Origin: CAIWHR01 sp963846855
GTDB taxonomy: Bacteria > Pseudomonadota > Gammaproteobacteria > Burkholderiales > Casimicrobiaceae
Assembly (NCBI GenBank): GCA_963846855.1
Contig: CAWJXK010000008.1
Coordinates: 1,302,001 to 1,366,000 of the forward strand
Direction of reading: 5' to 3'
DNA: 64,000 bases
Made by a program: the position numbers and the translations under genes. Below the pieces are notes generated by a model. It had not been told where the DNA came from, searched no databases, and worked only from the letters and a program-made list of their open reading frames with translations. Below, in pieces: positions 29,240 through 39,921 of the stretch. The first letter of the stretch is position 1; the number at the start of each line of letters is the position of its first letter.

Positions 29240-30146
29240 CTACGGCGCCGTACACGAATCGTCGGGCGCGGCCGGATGGCGCAGTGCTTCGAGCGTCCTC
29301 CGGCCCGGCGCATCCGGCGCGATCGCGTCATGGCGAAGCAGGCAATCGGCGATGACGAGAGAAGCGTCCGCGGTCGCGACATCGACGCCGTCCGAGTTGG
29401 CCGCGATGCGCGCGGCGTCCTTCAGATCGACCAGCATGCTGTTGGCGACTTCACCGTCGACTGCCGTCGGCACGAACGATTCCGGGAGCCACAGGTCGTG
29501 CACGAACAGCGTTTCGTGCTGGATGCCGTCGGGTTGCGCGCGATAGATGTGAACGGCGCCGGCCGGAATGGCCTCCGCGAGCCAGCGCAGCGCCGATACC
29601 GGCCTCCTCGGCGGATTCCTTCACCAGCGTCGCGGCGGTGGACTGCCCGGCGGCGATGCCGCCGCCCACGAGATTGTCGAGCATTCCGGGGTCGATGGCC
29701 TTCGCGGAGCTGCGCCGCGCAATCCACATCGCAATGTCGCCGCTGCGCCGGACGAGTCCGTTGACGTGCACCGCATAGGTGTGGATCCCGAAGTAGCGCG
29801 CCGCCGCGCGCTCGAGCAGGAACCAAGGCGCCGCGCCGAAATCCGGCACGGCGGCGTACCGTTCGTCGCGCCAGGCGGTCAGGAGCCCCTCGCGTTCGAG
29901 CGCTTGCGCGACCCGCTGGAGCGTGGCGGTGCGCGCCGGCTCGTCGTCGACGCCCGGCACGAATCGGGCCGCGCGTGCGTCGACCTTGAATACGTCGTCG
30001 AACCGTGCGAGCCGCAGGGCGCGCGCGGCATCGACCCGGCCCGCCGCGCGGTTCTCCACACACAGCGGGATCAACGGCATGCGTGGCGGCGCCAGGGCAA
30101 TGGCGAGCCGATCCGCGATCGCCGTTACAATATCGTCCTCGATCAC
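29240..30146 (-). CDS. DUF4743/NUDIX hydrolase (frame-shifted)
   Basis: The reconstructed length is about 301 residues. A DUF4743-type N-terminal domain covers roughly residues 1-125 and a NUDIX domain follows from MWIARRSSAKAIDPGMLDN. The NUDIX box is visible as GGGIAAGQSTAATLVKESAEEAGI, with Gln and Lys where Glu and Arg are canonical. Just after it, one extra base at about 29575 shifts the frame; removing it joins the box to IPAGAVHIY and FVHDLWLPESFVP. Related proteins resemble eukaryotic thiamin-pyrophosphokinase-linked NUDIX enzymes; the substrate is unknown. It starts with GTG and is divergent from folD. Confidence 0.75.
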
Positions 30147-30216
30147 CGGCCGATTGTAGTCCGGCGAGCATCATGACCGCATCCCTCTTCCCGATTCCCT
30201 TCCTGCGAGATTCTCC

Positions 30217-31072
30217 ATGACCGCCCAGGATCATTGATGGCAAGGCGCGCGCGGCGCGCCTGACCGCCGACGTTGCACAGGCCGTCGCCGCCCGCGTCGC
30301 CGCGGGCCGCGCGCCGCCGGGGCTCGCCGTCGTGCAGGTCGGCGCCGATCCGGCGTCGTCGATCTACGTCCGCAACAAGCGGCGCACGACCGAGAGCGCT
30401 GGAATGCGCTCGTTCGCGCACGATCTCAAGGAGTCGACGTCGCAGGAGGAACTGCTCGCGCTCGTCGATGCGCTGAACCGGGATCCTGCGGTGAGCGGCA
30501 TCCTCGTGCAGCTACCGCTGCCGAAGCACATCGACGTCGACCTCGTCACCGAGCGCATCGACCCGGGCAAGGACGTCGACGGGTTCCATCCGTACAACGT
30601 CGGTCGCCTCGTGCTGAAGCGTCCGCTGCTGCGTCCGTGCACGCCGTGGGGCTGCATGACGCTGCTGAAGGACACCGGCGAGGCGCTCGCGGGCAAGCAC
30701 GCAGTGGTGATCGGCCAGTCGAACATCGTCGGCCGGCCGATGGCGCTCGAGCTCCTGATCGAGCGTTGCACGGTGACCATCTGTCATTCGCGCACGCGCG
30801 ACCTGCCGGGGATCGTGCGCCAGGCGGACATCCTCGTCGCCGGGATCGGCAAGGCGAATTTCGTCCAGGGTGACTGGATCAAGCCGGGCGCGATCGTGAT
30901 CGACGTCGGGATGAATCGCAACGCGGAAGGCAAGCTCTGCGGCGACGTCGATTTCGCCGCCGCGAAGGCGCGCGCCGGGTGGATCACGCCGGTGCCGGGC
31001 GGTGTGGGGCCGATGACGATCGCGACGCTGCTCGCGAATACGCTGCGCGCGGCCGAACTGCGCGACGCGTAA
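30217..31072 (+). CDS. folD: methylenetetrahydrofolate dehydrogenase/cyclohydrolase FolD (5' frameshift)
   Basis: About 284 residues. It is a bifunctional enzyme interconverting methylene-, methenyl- and formyl-tetrahydrofolate. Family motifs are YVRNKRRTTESAGM with the catalytic Lys, VSGILVQLPLPKH, GKDVDGFHP, VVIGQSNIVGRPMALELL and GWITPVPGGVGPMTIATLL. The ATG at 30217 reads MTAQ and then meets an extra G at about 30229. Deleting it restores IIDGKARAARL, the normal FolD start. Without the correction the longest reading begins at a GTG at 30332 and loses the first 38 residues. FolD could feed one-carbon units from the GcvT-domain demethylase at 13.7-16.1 kb, but the two are not adjacent. Confidence 0.88.
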
Positions 31073-31114
31073 CGCCACGCGGCCGGGATCGGCTGCCTCA
31101 GTTGCCTCAGTCTC

Positions 31115-32503
31115 TCAGTTGCCTTTGAGGTGCCAGGCCTTGGTGCGGGTGAACGTCTGGATGCCGTAGGTCGACAGCGTAAGCCCGATGCCCGAGTGCT
31201 TGACGCCCGACCACGGCAGGCGCGGGCTCACCCGGTCGCAGCAGTTCCAGTAGACGCTGCCCGCCTCGAGCTGCGCCATGAGCTTGCGAGCGCGCCGCGA
31301 ATCGAACGTGTAGACGCCGGCCGTCAGCCCGTATTCGCTGTCGTTCATCAGATTCACCGCGGCCTCGTCGTCGGCGACGCTCTGAATGCCGATGATCGGA
31401 CCGAAGCTCTCGTCCTTCATCAACAGCATCGAATGATCGACGTCGGCGAACACAGTCGGCTCGAACCAGTTGCCCTTGCGCTTGACCGTGCCGCCGCCGA
31501 GGAGGAGCCTCGCGCCCTTCCTCTTGGCGTCGGCGACCTGGCGACGCAGCACGTCGAGCTGCGCCCGGCGCGTGATCGCGCCGACGTAGGTCGCCTCGTC
31601 CATCGGGTCGCCGAGCTTGTAGCCGCGCACCTCGGCGACGAACGCGTCGACGAACGCGTCGTGGATCGACTCGTGGACGTAGATGCGCTCGACCGAGCAG
31701 CACGACTGGCCCGTGTTGTAGAACGCGCCGTCGGCGACCGCCGCCGCCGCCGCTATGACGTCGACGTCCTCGCAGACGTAAACCGGGTCCTTGCCGCCCA
31801 GCTCCAGCTGGATCTTGATCATTCGGCGCCCGGCGCTCGCGGCGATGCGCGCGCCGGTCGCGTAGGATCCCGTGAAGAACACCGCGTCGACCGGTTGGCG
31901 CAGCAGTGCCGCGCCCGTCGCGCCGTCGCCGATCACCGGAACGAACACATCCCGCGGCACGCCCGCCTCGTGCAGCATCTCGGCGATGTGCAATCCGGTG
32001 AGCGTCGCGTACTCGCTCGGCTTGTAGAGGACGGCGTTGCCCGCCGCCAGCGCCGGCACGAACACGTTGCTGCCGACGAAATAGGGATAGTTCCACGCCG
32101 AGATGTTCGCGATGACGCCCAGCGGCTCGTGCGTGATCCGCTCCTCGAATTTCTTGCCCGTGTCGGCGTGGACGGTCTCGTCGCGGAGCGCGCGCGTCGA
32201 CTCCGCGAGGAAGAAGTCGATCCGGGCGAGGAGACCGTTCAATTCGTTGCGCGACTGTCTGATCGGCTTGCCGACCTCCTGCGTCAGCGTTCGCGCCAGC
32301 GTCTCGTGCATCGCGACGATGCGCTCGCGGAACTTGGCGATCGTGGCGAGCCGCTTGCGCAGCGGCACGCGCGCCCAGTCGTGCTGGCCGCTGCGCGCGG
32401 TCGCGTATTTGCGCCGCACGACCGCGCTGGTGTCCGCCACGACGCTCGCGATGACCGCGCCGTTGGCGGGATTCATGATCTTCATTCCGGTTCCGGGTTT
32501 CAT
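31115..32503 (-). CDS. aldehyde dehydrogenase of a gamma-glutamyl amine pathway (PuuC-like role)
   Basis: A 462-residue NAD(P)-dependent aldehyde dehydrogenase. The conserved Glu lies in QLELGGKDPVYVCEDVD and the catalytic Cys in AFYNTGQSCCSVERIYV. The N-terminal region carries NISAWNYPYFVGSN and the cofactor glycine FFTGSYATGARIAA. The ATG overlaps the stop of the amidase gene (ATGA). In this operon it would oxidise a gamma-glutamylated aminoaldehyde to the acid. The substrate is inferred from context. Confidence 0.85.
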   Translation of the reverse strand: MKPGTGMKIMNPANGAVIASVVADTSAVVRRKYATARSGQHDWARVPLRKRLATIAKFRERIVAMHETLARTLTQEVGKPIRQSRNELNGLLARIDFFLAESTRALRDETVHADTGKKFEERITHEPLGVIANISAWNYPYFVGSNVFVPALAAGNAVLYKPSEYATLTGLHIAEMLHEAGVPRDVFVPVIGDGATGAALLRQPVDAVFFTGSYATGARIAASAGRRMIKIQLELGGKDPVYVCEDVDVIAAAAAVADGAFYNTGQSCCSVERIYVHESIHDAFVDAFVAEVRGYKLGDPMDEATYVGAITRRAQLDVLRRQVADAKRKGARLLLGGGTVKRKGNWFEPTVFADVDHSMLLMKDESFGPIIGIQSVADDEAAVNLMNDSEYGLTAGVYTFDSRRARKLMAQLEAGSVYWNCCDRVSPRLPWSGVKHSGIGLTLSTYGIQTFTRTKAWHLKGN

Positions 32504-33288
32504 ATGGCGTAGGCGGCCGACTTGTGCGCGGAGGCGGCGGCGAGGAATTCGTCGAGGATCGGGGTGTCGTCGAGGAACGAGGGGTCGTCCGGCGCGTGGA
32601 ATTCAGGATGCCACTGCACGCCGAATACGTAGCCCCGGCCCGTGTGGCGGATGGCCTCGACCATGCGGTCGGGCTCCGATAGTGCCTCGACGACGAGGTC
32701 GCGGCCGATGTCCTTCAGTCCCTGGTGATGAATCGAGTTCGTCTTTACGACCGTCGCGCGGGGATAAAGTTTCGCGAGACCGGTTCCGGGAACGAACGAC
32801 GTCGCATGGCAGTTCTGCTCGTAGATCGCCCAGTTGCGGTGGTTGAGCGCATTCGGCACTTGCGTCGCGATGTCCTGATAGAGCGTGCCGCCCTGCGCGA
32901 CGTTGATGATCTGCGCGCCGCGGCACACGCCCAGCACTGGCTTTCGCAGCGACATGAATGCGCGCAGCAGGGCGATCTCGTATTCGTCGCGAATCCGGTC
33001 GCCGCTCCATTCCGGCTTCTGCGCCGTCTCGCCATAGGTCTCCGGACAGACGTCCGACCCGCCCATCAGCACGAGCCCGTCGAGCTCGCCCGCGTACGCC
33101 TCGACGGTCGTCCGGCTACCGGTGCGCCGCGTGCGGCCCTCGGGGGACGGCACCATGAAGGCCAGCACGTCGCGCTGCATCAGCCAGTGGGCGACGTTCT
33201 GCTCGATGTATTGCAGCGTCATCCCCTTGAAGACCGGCCGCTGCGGGTCCTCGTGGAAGAAGCACGCCGATATGCCGATCTTGAGCAT
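32500..33288 (-). CDS. gamma-glutamyl-gamma-aminobutyrate hydrolase-like class I amidotransferase (PuuD-like)
   Basis: A 262-residue peptidase C26/GATase-1 fold protein. The nucleophile Cys lies in VLGVCRGAQIINVAQGG near residue 118, and His and Glu are in FGVQWHPEFH. MGGSDVCPETYGE is characteristic of the PuuD group. It would remove the gamma-glutamyl group at the end of a glutamylated-amine pathway. It is eight bases downstream of the alcohol dehydrogenase gene and coupled to the aldehyde dehydrogenase gene. Confidence 0.88.
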   Translation of the reverse strand: MLKIGISACFFHEDPQRPVFKGMTLQYIEQNVAHWLMQRDVLAFMVPSPEGRTRRTGSRTTVEAYAGELDGLVLMGGSDVCPETYGETAQKPEWSGDRIRDEYEIALLRAFMSLRKPVLGVCRGAQIINVAQGGTLYQDIATQVPNALNHRNWAIYEQNCHATSFVPGTGLAKLYPRATVVKTNSIHHQGLKDIGRDLVVEALSEPDRMVEAIRHTGRGYVFGVQWHPEFHAPDDPSFLDDTPILDEFLAAASAHKSAAYAI

Positions 33289-33295
33289 GGTGGCG

Positions 33296-34465
33296 TCAAA
33301 TCGCTTCGGAAAATATGCGCTCGAAGTCCGCGCGCGTGCAGGCGCGCGGATTGGTCTTGTGACAGGTGTCGTGGATCGCCACCTCGACCAGCGCCGGGAT
33401 GTCGGCGCGGGTGACCGGGCGGGCGGCCTTGAGCGCGCCGACCGTCGCCGGGATGCCGAGGTCCGCCTTCATCTGCGTCAACCACTCGACGAAGGCGCGC
33501 GCCGCCGCCTTGTCGGAAAGGCTCGCCGCGTCGGGCACGCCGGCGACACGCGCGAGCTCCGCCATCTTCGCGGTCGCGGCCGGCAGGTTGAAGCGCATCA
33601 CGTGGTCGATCATGATGCCATTGGCGAGTCCGTGGTGCAGGTCGGCCACGGTGGACAGCGCGTGCGCGCACGAGTGCACGGCGCCCAGGTCCTTCTGGAA
33701 CGCGATCGCACCCATCAGCGAGCTCATCAGCATGTCGCCGCGCGCCTTGAGGTTCTTCCCGTCCCGGACGGCGATCGGCAGCGCGTGCGCGGCGATGCGC
33801 ACACCCTCGAGCGCGATGCCGTCGCACAGCGGGTGATACGCCGGCGACAGGTACGACTCGACGTTGTGCGTCAGCGCGTCCATGCCGGTCGCCGCGGTGA
33901 TCGCGGGCGGCAGGTCGAGCGTCAGCTCCGGATCGGCGAACACGCATTTCGCGAGCAGCCTGGGCGAGAAGATGATCTTCTTCACGTGCGTCGCGTCATC
34001 GGAGACGACCGACGATCGGCCGACTTCCGAGCCGGTGCCCGCCGTCGTCGGCAGCGCGACGAAATAGGGGAGCTCCTTCTCGATCGGCCGCACCTGCGGA
34101 TGGTCCCACGCGTATTCGAGGACGTCGCCGGGATGGGTCGCCATCAGCGCGATCGCCTTCGCGACGTCGAGCGCCGCGCCGCCGCCGAGGCCGATGATCG
34201 AGTCGGCCTTGTGCGCCTTGAACGCCGCGACGCCGCCGTCGACCTGGCTTTTCACCGGATTGCCCCAGATGCCGGAGTAGACGGCGAACTTGAGCCCGGA
34301 CAGTTCATCGGTCACCGTCTTCAGCAGCGGCAGCGCGGCGACGCCGCGGTCGGTGACGACGAGCGGGCGCTTCTTGCCGTGGGCGCGCAGGTGTTCGCCG
34401 ACGAGCTTGCGCGTGCCGGGGCCGAAATGGATGGTGGTCGGGAAGCTGATCGTCGTGGTCGTCAT
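33296..34465 (-). CDS. iron-dependent (group III) alcohol dehydrogenase
   Basis: 389 residues. The NAD-binding loop is GLGGGAALDVAKAIAL, followed by LPTTAGTGSEVGRSSVV. The metal-binding His residues lie in CAHALSTVADLHHGLANG, with the preceding Asp in GMDALTHNVESYL. It oxidises a primary alcohol to an aldehyde. Placed between a glutamate-amine ligase and an aldehyde dehydrogenase, it suggests the pathway substrate is a gamma-glutamylated amino alcohol. Its ATG overlaps the GNAT stop by four bases. Confidence 0.9.
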   Translation of the reverse strand: MTTTTISFPTTIHFGPGTRKLVGEHLRAHGKKRPLVVTDRGVAALPLLKTVTDELSGLKFAVYSGIWGNPVKSQVDGGVAAFKAHKADSIIGLGGGAALDVAKAIALMATHPGDVLEYAWDHPQVRPIEKELPYFVALPTTAGTGSEVGRSSVVSDDATHVKKIIFSPRLLAKCVFADPELTLDLPPAITAATGMDALTHNVESYLSPAYHPLCDGIALEGVRIAAHALPIAVRDGKNLKARGDMLMSSLMGAIAFQKDLGAVHSCAHALSTVADLHHGLANGIMIDHVMRFNLPAATAKMAELARVAGVPDAASLSDKAAARAFVEWLTQMKADLGIPATVGALKAARPVTRADIPALVEVAIHDTCHKTNPRACTRADFERIFSEAI

Positions 34466-34971
34466 CTTGGCTCGATAAACAGGATCATGTGGTTCTTGTC
34501 GAAGAATTCGGCATCGACACGGATCGCGCGTGGCTCGACGCCGAAGGAGCGAAAGCCCGCCCGCTCGTAGAAGGCGCGCGCCGAAAGGTTGCTATCGGTG
34601 ACCGTGAGGATGAGCTGCAGGATGCCGGGATCATGGCGGACATCGTCGACGAGATGCGCGAGCAGCGCGGTGCCCACGCCGCGTCGGACATGCTCGGGCG
34701 CCACGAACATGCCGAAGACCTTGGCCCTGTGCCGGTTCTTGACGCGCGGCTCGCGCGACCAGCCGACGACGCCGGCGAGGGCGCCGTCGACAAACGCGCC
34801 GTACACGACGTTGCCACTGTCGGGCGAGAGGCGGTGCGCGCTTTGCGAAAGCGGCTTCGCGGCCTCCTCATCGTGGCTCGACGTGAAAGCGTCCGGGTGC
34901 TCGGCGAATCCGCGCAGGCGCAGCGCCCGGTAGGCGGCGGCGTCGGCTGGCGTGAGCCGTCGGATCGTGAT
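34462..34971 (-). CDS. GNAT-family N-acetyltransferase, start codon not resolved
   Basis: About 169 residues. The acetyl-CoA-binding motif RRGVGTALLAHLVDDV is preceded by FGMFVAPEHV, and the C-terminal YERAGFRSFGVEPRAI is typical of GNATs. The frame with TIRRLTPADAAAYRALRLRG at the N terminus is clearly part of the fold but has no ATG, GTG or TTG before the stop inside the preceding gene. The first usable codon, a GTG at 34806, would remove a third of the protein. A one-base deletion in TGAGATC, which would otherwise read TGATGATC, could explain this. The acyl acceptor is unknown. Confidence 0.7.
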   Translation of the reverse strand: MTIRRLTPADAAAYRALRLRGFAEHPDAFTSSHDEEAAKPLSQSAHRLSPDSGNVVYGAFVDGALAGVVGWSREPRVKNRHRAKVFGMFVAPEHVRRGVGTALLAHLVDDVRHDPGILQLILTVTDSNLSARAFYERAGFRSFGVEPRAIRVDAEFFDKNHMILFIEPR

Positions 34972-34972
34972 C

Positions 34973-36347
<1,375 letters not shown>

Positions 36348-36506
36348 CGGCTCCTCCGGGTGCGGGGTCGGGCGCGCGCGTTCTGTGGCGCGCGCGGCCT
36401 CGGGCATCGCAAATCGTTCGTGGCAGCGCGATTCTAGCGCAGCGCGGCCTCCGATGGCCGGGGTGGCACAATGCGGTCCATGACGCCGAACGTCCGCCGT
36501 TGCTGA

Positions 36507-37355
36507 ATGTCCCGCGGGAGCGCGCTTGCGGCACTGCACGCGGCGGTGCTCCTGTTCGGATTCGCGGGGCTCTTCGGCAAGTGGATCGATCTCTCGCCCG
36601 TCGCGATCGTGCTGGGCCGCGCCGCCGTCGCGGCGGCGGCGCTCGGCATCGTCCTGCTCCGCACGCGCGCGGTGCGGCGCCCGTTCGAGCTTCGCCTCGT
36701 GACCAACGGCGCGGTGCTGGCGCTCCACTGGGTGAGCTTCTTCGCGGCGATCCAGACCTCGACGGTCGCCATCGGCCTCCTCGGGTTCGCGAGCTTTCCG
36801 CTGTTCGTGCTGATTCTCGAATGGCTGCTGCTGCGAAGGCAATGGACGCCGCGCAAGGTCGCGACGGCACTGCTGGTGACGTTCGGCTTGGTCGCGCTCG
36901 TGCCCTCGTTCTCGCTCCAGGACCGCACGCTGCAGGGTCTCGCGTGGGGGCTCGTCTCCGGCTTCACGTTCGCGCTGCTGGCCGTGCTCAACCGGCGCCT
37001 CGTCGCCAACCGCCGCGCGGTCGACGTCGCCTTCTGGCAGAACCTGACCGCGGCGCTGTGCCTTCTGCCCTTCGCGTGGGCGAGCCCGGCGGCGCTCGGC
37101 GCGATCGGCGCGCGCGACGTCGCGCTCATCCTGGTGCTGGGGCTCGTCTGCACGGCGCTCGCGCACACGCTCTTCATCGCCGGCTTGCGCACCATCAGCG
37201 CGCATACGGCGAGCGTCATCGTGGCTCTCGAGCCGGTCTACGGGATCGTGCTGGCGCTGCTCCTTCTGGGAGAGGTTCCCGGCGCGCGAACGCTCATCGG
37301 CGGCACGCTGATCGTCGGCGCGGCCTTCGTGGCGACGCGTTACCCCACCCGGTGA
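36507..37355 (+). CDS. EamA/DMT-family transporter
   Basis: 282 residues with ten predicted transmembrane helices in two EamA repeats (ALAALHAAVLLFGFAGLFGKW to VTFGLVALVPSF; WGLVSGFTFALLAVLNRRL to LIVGAAFVATRY). The second repeat ends with ALEPVYGIVLALLLLGEVPG, a conserved EamA segment. It is divergent from the glutamine-synthetase-like gene across 159 bases. It may move a substrate or product of that pathway, but this is a guess. Confidence 0.87.
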   Translation: MSRGSALAALHAAVLLFGFAGLFGKWIDLSPVAIVLGRAAVAAAALGIVLLRTRAVRRPFELRLVTNGAVLALHWVSFFAAIQTSTVAIGLLGFASFPLFVLILEWLLLRRQWTPRKVATALLVTFGLVALVPSFSLQDRTLQGLAWGLVSGFTFALLAVLNRRLVANRRAVDVAFWQNLTAALCLLPFAWASPAALGAIGARDVALILVLGLVCTALAHTLFIAGLRTISAHTASVIVALEPVYGIVLALLLLGEVPGARTLIGGTLIVGAAFVATRYPTR

Positions 37356-37431
37356 CTCGATTGGCGGAATCGCGATTACTCGGTAGCATCCTGGGGCGCA
37401 TTCGCACCAAGGGGAACCGAGCGGTGAACCG

Positions 37432-37947
37432 ATGGTCGTCGTGGTGATGGGCGTGTCGGGGTCGGGCAAGTCGTCGGTCGGGCGCGCGCTCGCCGAGGCG
37501 CTCGGCTGGCCGTTCTTCGACGGCGACGATTTCCATCCGCCGGAAAACGTCGCGAAGATGGCGGCAGGCACGCCGCTGACTGACGCCGATCGCTGGCCCT
37601 GGCTCGACGCGCTCGCGGCGAAGATCGCCAGCGTGCTCGCGGACGACGGCCACGCCGTGCTCGCGTGCTCGGCGCTGCGTGCCGTCTACCGCGACCGGAT
37701 CGCCGCGGGCGGGCGGCGGCCGGGCGACGTCCGCTTCGTCCATCTCAAGGGCGATCGTGCGACGATCGCCGCGCGGATGGCGTCGCGGCAGCACCGCTAC
37801 ATGCCGGCGACGCTGCTCGACAGCCAGTTCGCGACGCTTGAAGAGCCCGCCGACGCCGTCGTCGTCGACGTGCGCGACACGATTCCGGAGCAGGTCGCGC
37901 GGATCCGCGCGGCGCTCGCCCTCGGCACGACCAAGGACGCCGCATGA
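37432..37947 (+). CDS. gntK: gluconokinase
   Basis: A 171-residue P-loop kinase. Walker A is VMGVSGSGKSSVG at the N terminus, then FFDGDDFHPPENVAKMAAGTPLTD, a strong gluconokinase signature, and VLACSALRAVYRDRI. It phosphorylates gluconate to 6-phosphogluconate. Its stop overlaps the next gene by four bases. No gluconate transporter or regulator lies nearby. Confidence 0.93.
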   Translation: MVVVVMGVSGSGKSSVGRALAEALGWPFFDGDDFHPPENVAKMAAGTPLTDADRWPWLDALAAKIASVLADDGHAVLACSALRAVYRDRIAAGGRRPGDVRFVHLKGDRATIAARMASRQHRYMPATLLDSQFATLEEPADAVVVDVRDTIPEQVARIRAALALGTTKDAA

Positions 37948-39126
37948 CCAGGGAAAAGAAACCGATGCGGCCCGCCACGCAGGCGGGCCACCTCGGGCGC
38001 GACTCCGGAAAGTTCATGGGGGCCGTCAACACGCCGGTGTTTCGCGCGACGACGATCCTCTTCGAAACGGTCGCCGAGCTGGAACAGTCGGCACGCGGTC
38101 AGCATCCGGGCATTACGTATGGCCTGCACGGTTTGCCGACCGTCACCGACCTGCAGCGCGCGGTCGCCGAGATCGAAGGCGGCTTCGCGGCGCTGGCCGT
38201 TCCTTCCGGACTCACCGCGACGACGTTTCCGCTGCTGGCGCTCTCGCGCACCGGCGATCACGTCCTCGTCACCGACGCCGTCTACGGGCCGACGCGCCGG
38301 TTCTGCGACCTGCATCTGCCGCGCTTCGGCGTCGAGGTGAGCTATTACGATCCGCTGGCGGGCGCCGCGATCGAGCGTGAATTTCGCGACAACACGAAGC
38401 TCGTCTTCACGGAATCCCCGGGATCGCTGACCTTCGAGGTGCAGGATATCCCGGCGATCGCCGCGGTCGCGCACCGGCGCGGCGCGCGGGTCATTCATCG
38501 ACAATTCATGGGCGACGCCGTTCGGCTTCCGCTCGTTCGATCACGGCGTCGACGTCTCCGTTCACGCGGCGACCAAATACATCGGCGGTCACTCCGACGT
38601 CCTGCTCGGGCTCATCGTCAGCAACGAGGCCGCATTTCCCGAGCTGCACCGGCTGTGGACCGACATGGGCGTCACCGCGTCCTCGGACGACTGCTTTCTC
38701 GGCCTGCGCGGCCTGCGCACGCTGCCGACCCGGCTCGCGCGGCACCAGGCCAGCGCGCTCGAGATCGCGGCGTGGCTCGCGGGCCGGCCGGAAGTGAAGG
38801 AGGTCATCTACCCGGCGCGCCCCGGCTCGCGGGGTCACGAGCTGTGGAAGCGCGATTTCGCGGCGGCGTCGGGACTTTTCGCCGTGGTGCTGCAGCCCGT
38901 GGAGAAGGCCCGCATCGATGCGATGCTGGACGGGATGCGCCTCTTCAGGATGGGCTGGAGCTGGGGCGGATTCGAGAGCCTCGCGATTCCGACGTATCCC
39001 GAACGTGCGCGGACGGCTACCCGCTGGGACGCGGGCGGGCCGTGCCTGCGCCTCGCCATCGGGCTCGAGGATCCGGCCGATCTCATCGACGATCTCGCCG
39101 ACGGATTCGCGCGCCTGACCGCCTGA
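37944..39126 (+). CDS. metC: cystathionine beta-lyase (MetC-like PLP enzyme, frame-shifted)
   Basis: The reconstructed length is about 393 residues of the Cys/Met-metabolism PLP family. The N-terminal half reads TYGLHGLPTVTDLQRAVAEI, then AVPSGLTATTFPLLAL, LVTDAVYGPTRRFCD and FTESPGSLTFEVQDIPAI. An extra C at about 38496 shifts the frame; removing it gives IIDNSWATPFGFRSFDHGVD and the PLP Lys in HAATKYIGGHSDV. The C-terminal half ends WSWGGFESLAIP through IGLEDPADLIDDL. It converts cystathionine to homocysteine, pyruvate and ammonia. It overlaps gntK. Confidence 0.85.
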
Positions 39127-39168
39127 CGTCCGTTCGCGCCGCTTCGCGCGCATAACGCGGTCCTCGCG

Positions 39169-39921
39169 CTACGCCGCCTCGTCCTCGCCCAGGTAGATCG
39201 AGCGCACGCGCGGATCGGCACGAATGACCTCCGGTGTGCCGGCGGCGAGGATGCGGCCGCGGTCGAGCACGATCACGCGGTCGGCATGCCCGAACACGAC
39301 GTCCATGTCGTGGTCGGTGAAAAGCACCGCGATCTGCTGCTCGCGCGCGAGATCGGCGGCGAGCTGCATCAGCCGGTTGCGCGAGTTGGGCGACATGCCT
39401 GCCGTCGGCTCGTCCATCAGCAGCAGCCGCGGCCCGCCGGCCAGCGCCAGCGCGAGCTCGACGCGCTTCGCGTCCCCATAGGCGAGCGTCGCGCAGCCCA
39501 AGTCGGCGAACTTCGTCATGCGCACTCGCGCGAGCAGCGCGTCGGCCTCGGCTCGTAGCGCAAGTGTGGCCCGCGCTCCGATGCCGCGGTCCTGCCCGGC
39601 GTGCGCGAGGAGGGCGAGCTGCACGTTCTCGCGGACGGTCATCGACGCGAACGTTGCCGCGACCTGGAACGTGCGGCCCACACCCATCTTCGCGATCGTG
39701 CGCGGCGGCAGCCCGTCGATGCGCGCGTCGCCGAGCCGGACCGAGCCCGCATCCGGGACGAGCTGGCCGTTGACGAGGTTGAAGCAGGTCGTCTTGCCGG
39801 CGCCGTTGGGACCGATCAGCGCAACGAGCTCGCCGGCGTCGACTTCGAACGACACGTCGCGCACCGCGTGCACGCCGTCGAAATCGCGGCAGAGACCGTC
39901 GACGCGCAGGATCGTCGTCAC
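39169..39921 (-). CDS. branched-chain-amino-acid-type ABC transporter ATPase (LivG-like)
   Basis: 250 residues. Walker A is LIGPNGAGKTTCFNLVNG, the signature region is LAYGDAKRVELALALAG (a degenerate LSGG), Walker B is LLLMDEPTAGM, and the switch His is in VLFTDHDMDVVFGHADR. The C-terminal extension RVRSIYLGED is the LivG hallmark. It starts with GTG overlapping the permease stop. No LivF partner follows; the next gene is convergent metC. Confidence 0.9.
   Translation of the reverse strand: MTTILRVDGLCRDFDGVHAVRDVSFEVDAGELVALIGPNGAGKTTCFNLVNGQLVPDAGSVRLGDARIDGLPPRTIAKMGVGRTFQVAATFASMTVRENVQLALLAHAGQDRGIGARATLALRAEADALLARVRMTKFADLGCATLAYGDAKRVELALALAGGPRLLLMDEPTAGMSPNSRNRLMQLAADLAREQQIAVLFTDHDMDVVFGHADRVIVLDRGRILAAGTPEVIRADPRVRSIYLGEDEAA

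Noticed and set aside
29149..29382. A 77-codon minus-strand frame downstream of the NUDIX gene
   Set aside because: Most of it overlaps the reconstructed NUDIX C terminus in another frame and it has no start context. The remaining 100 bases show nothing I can name.
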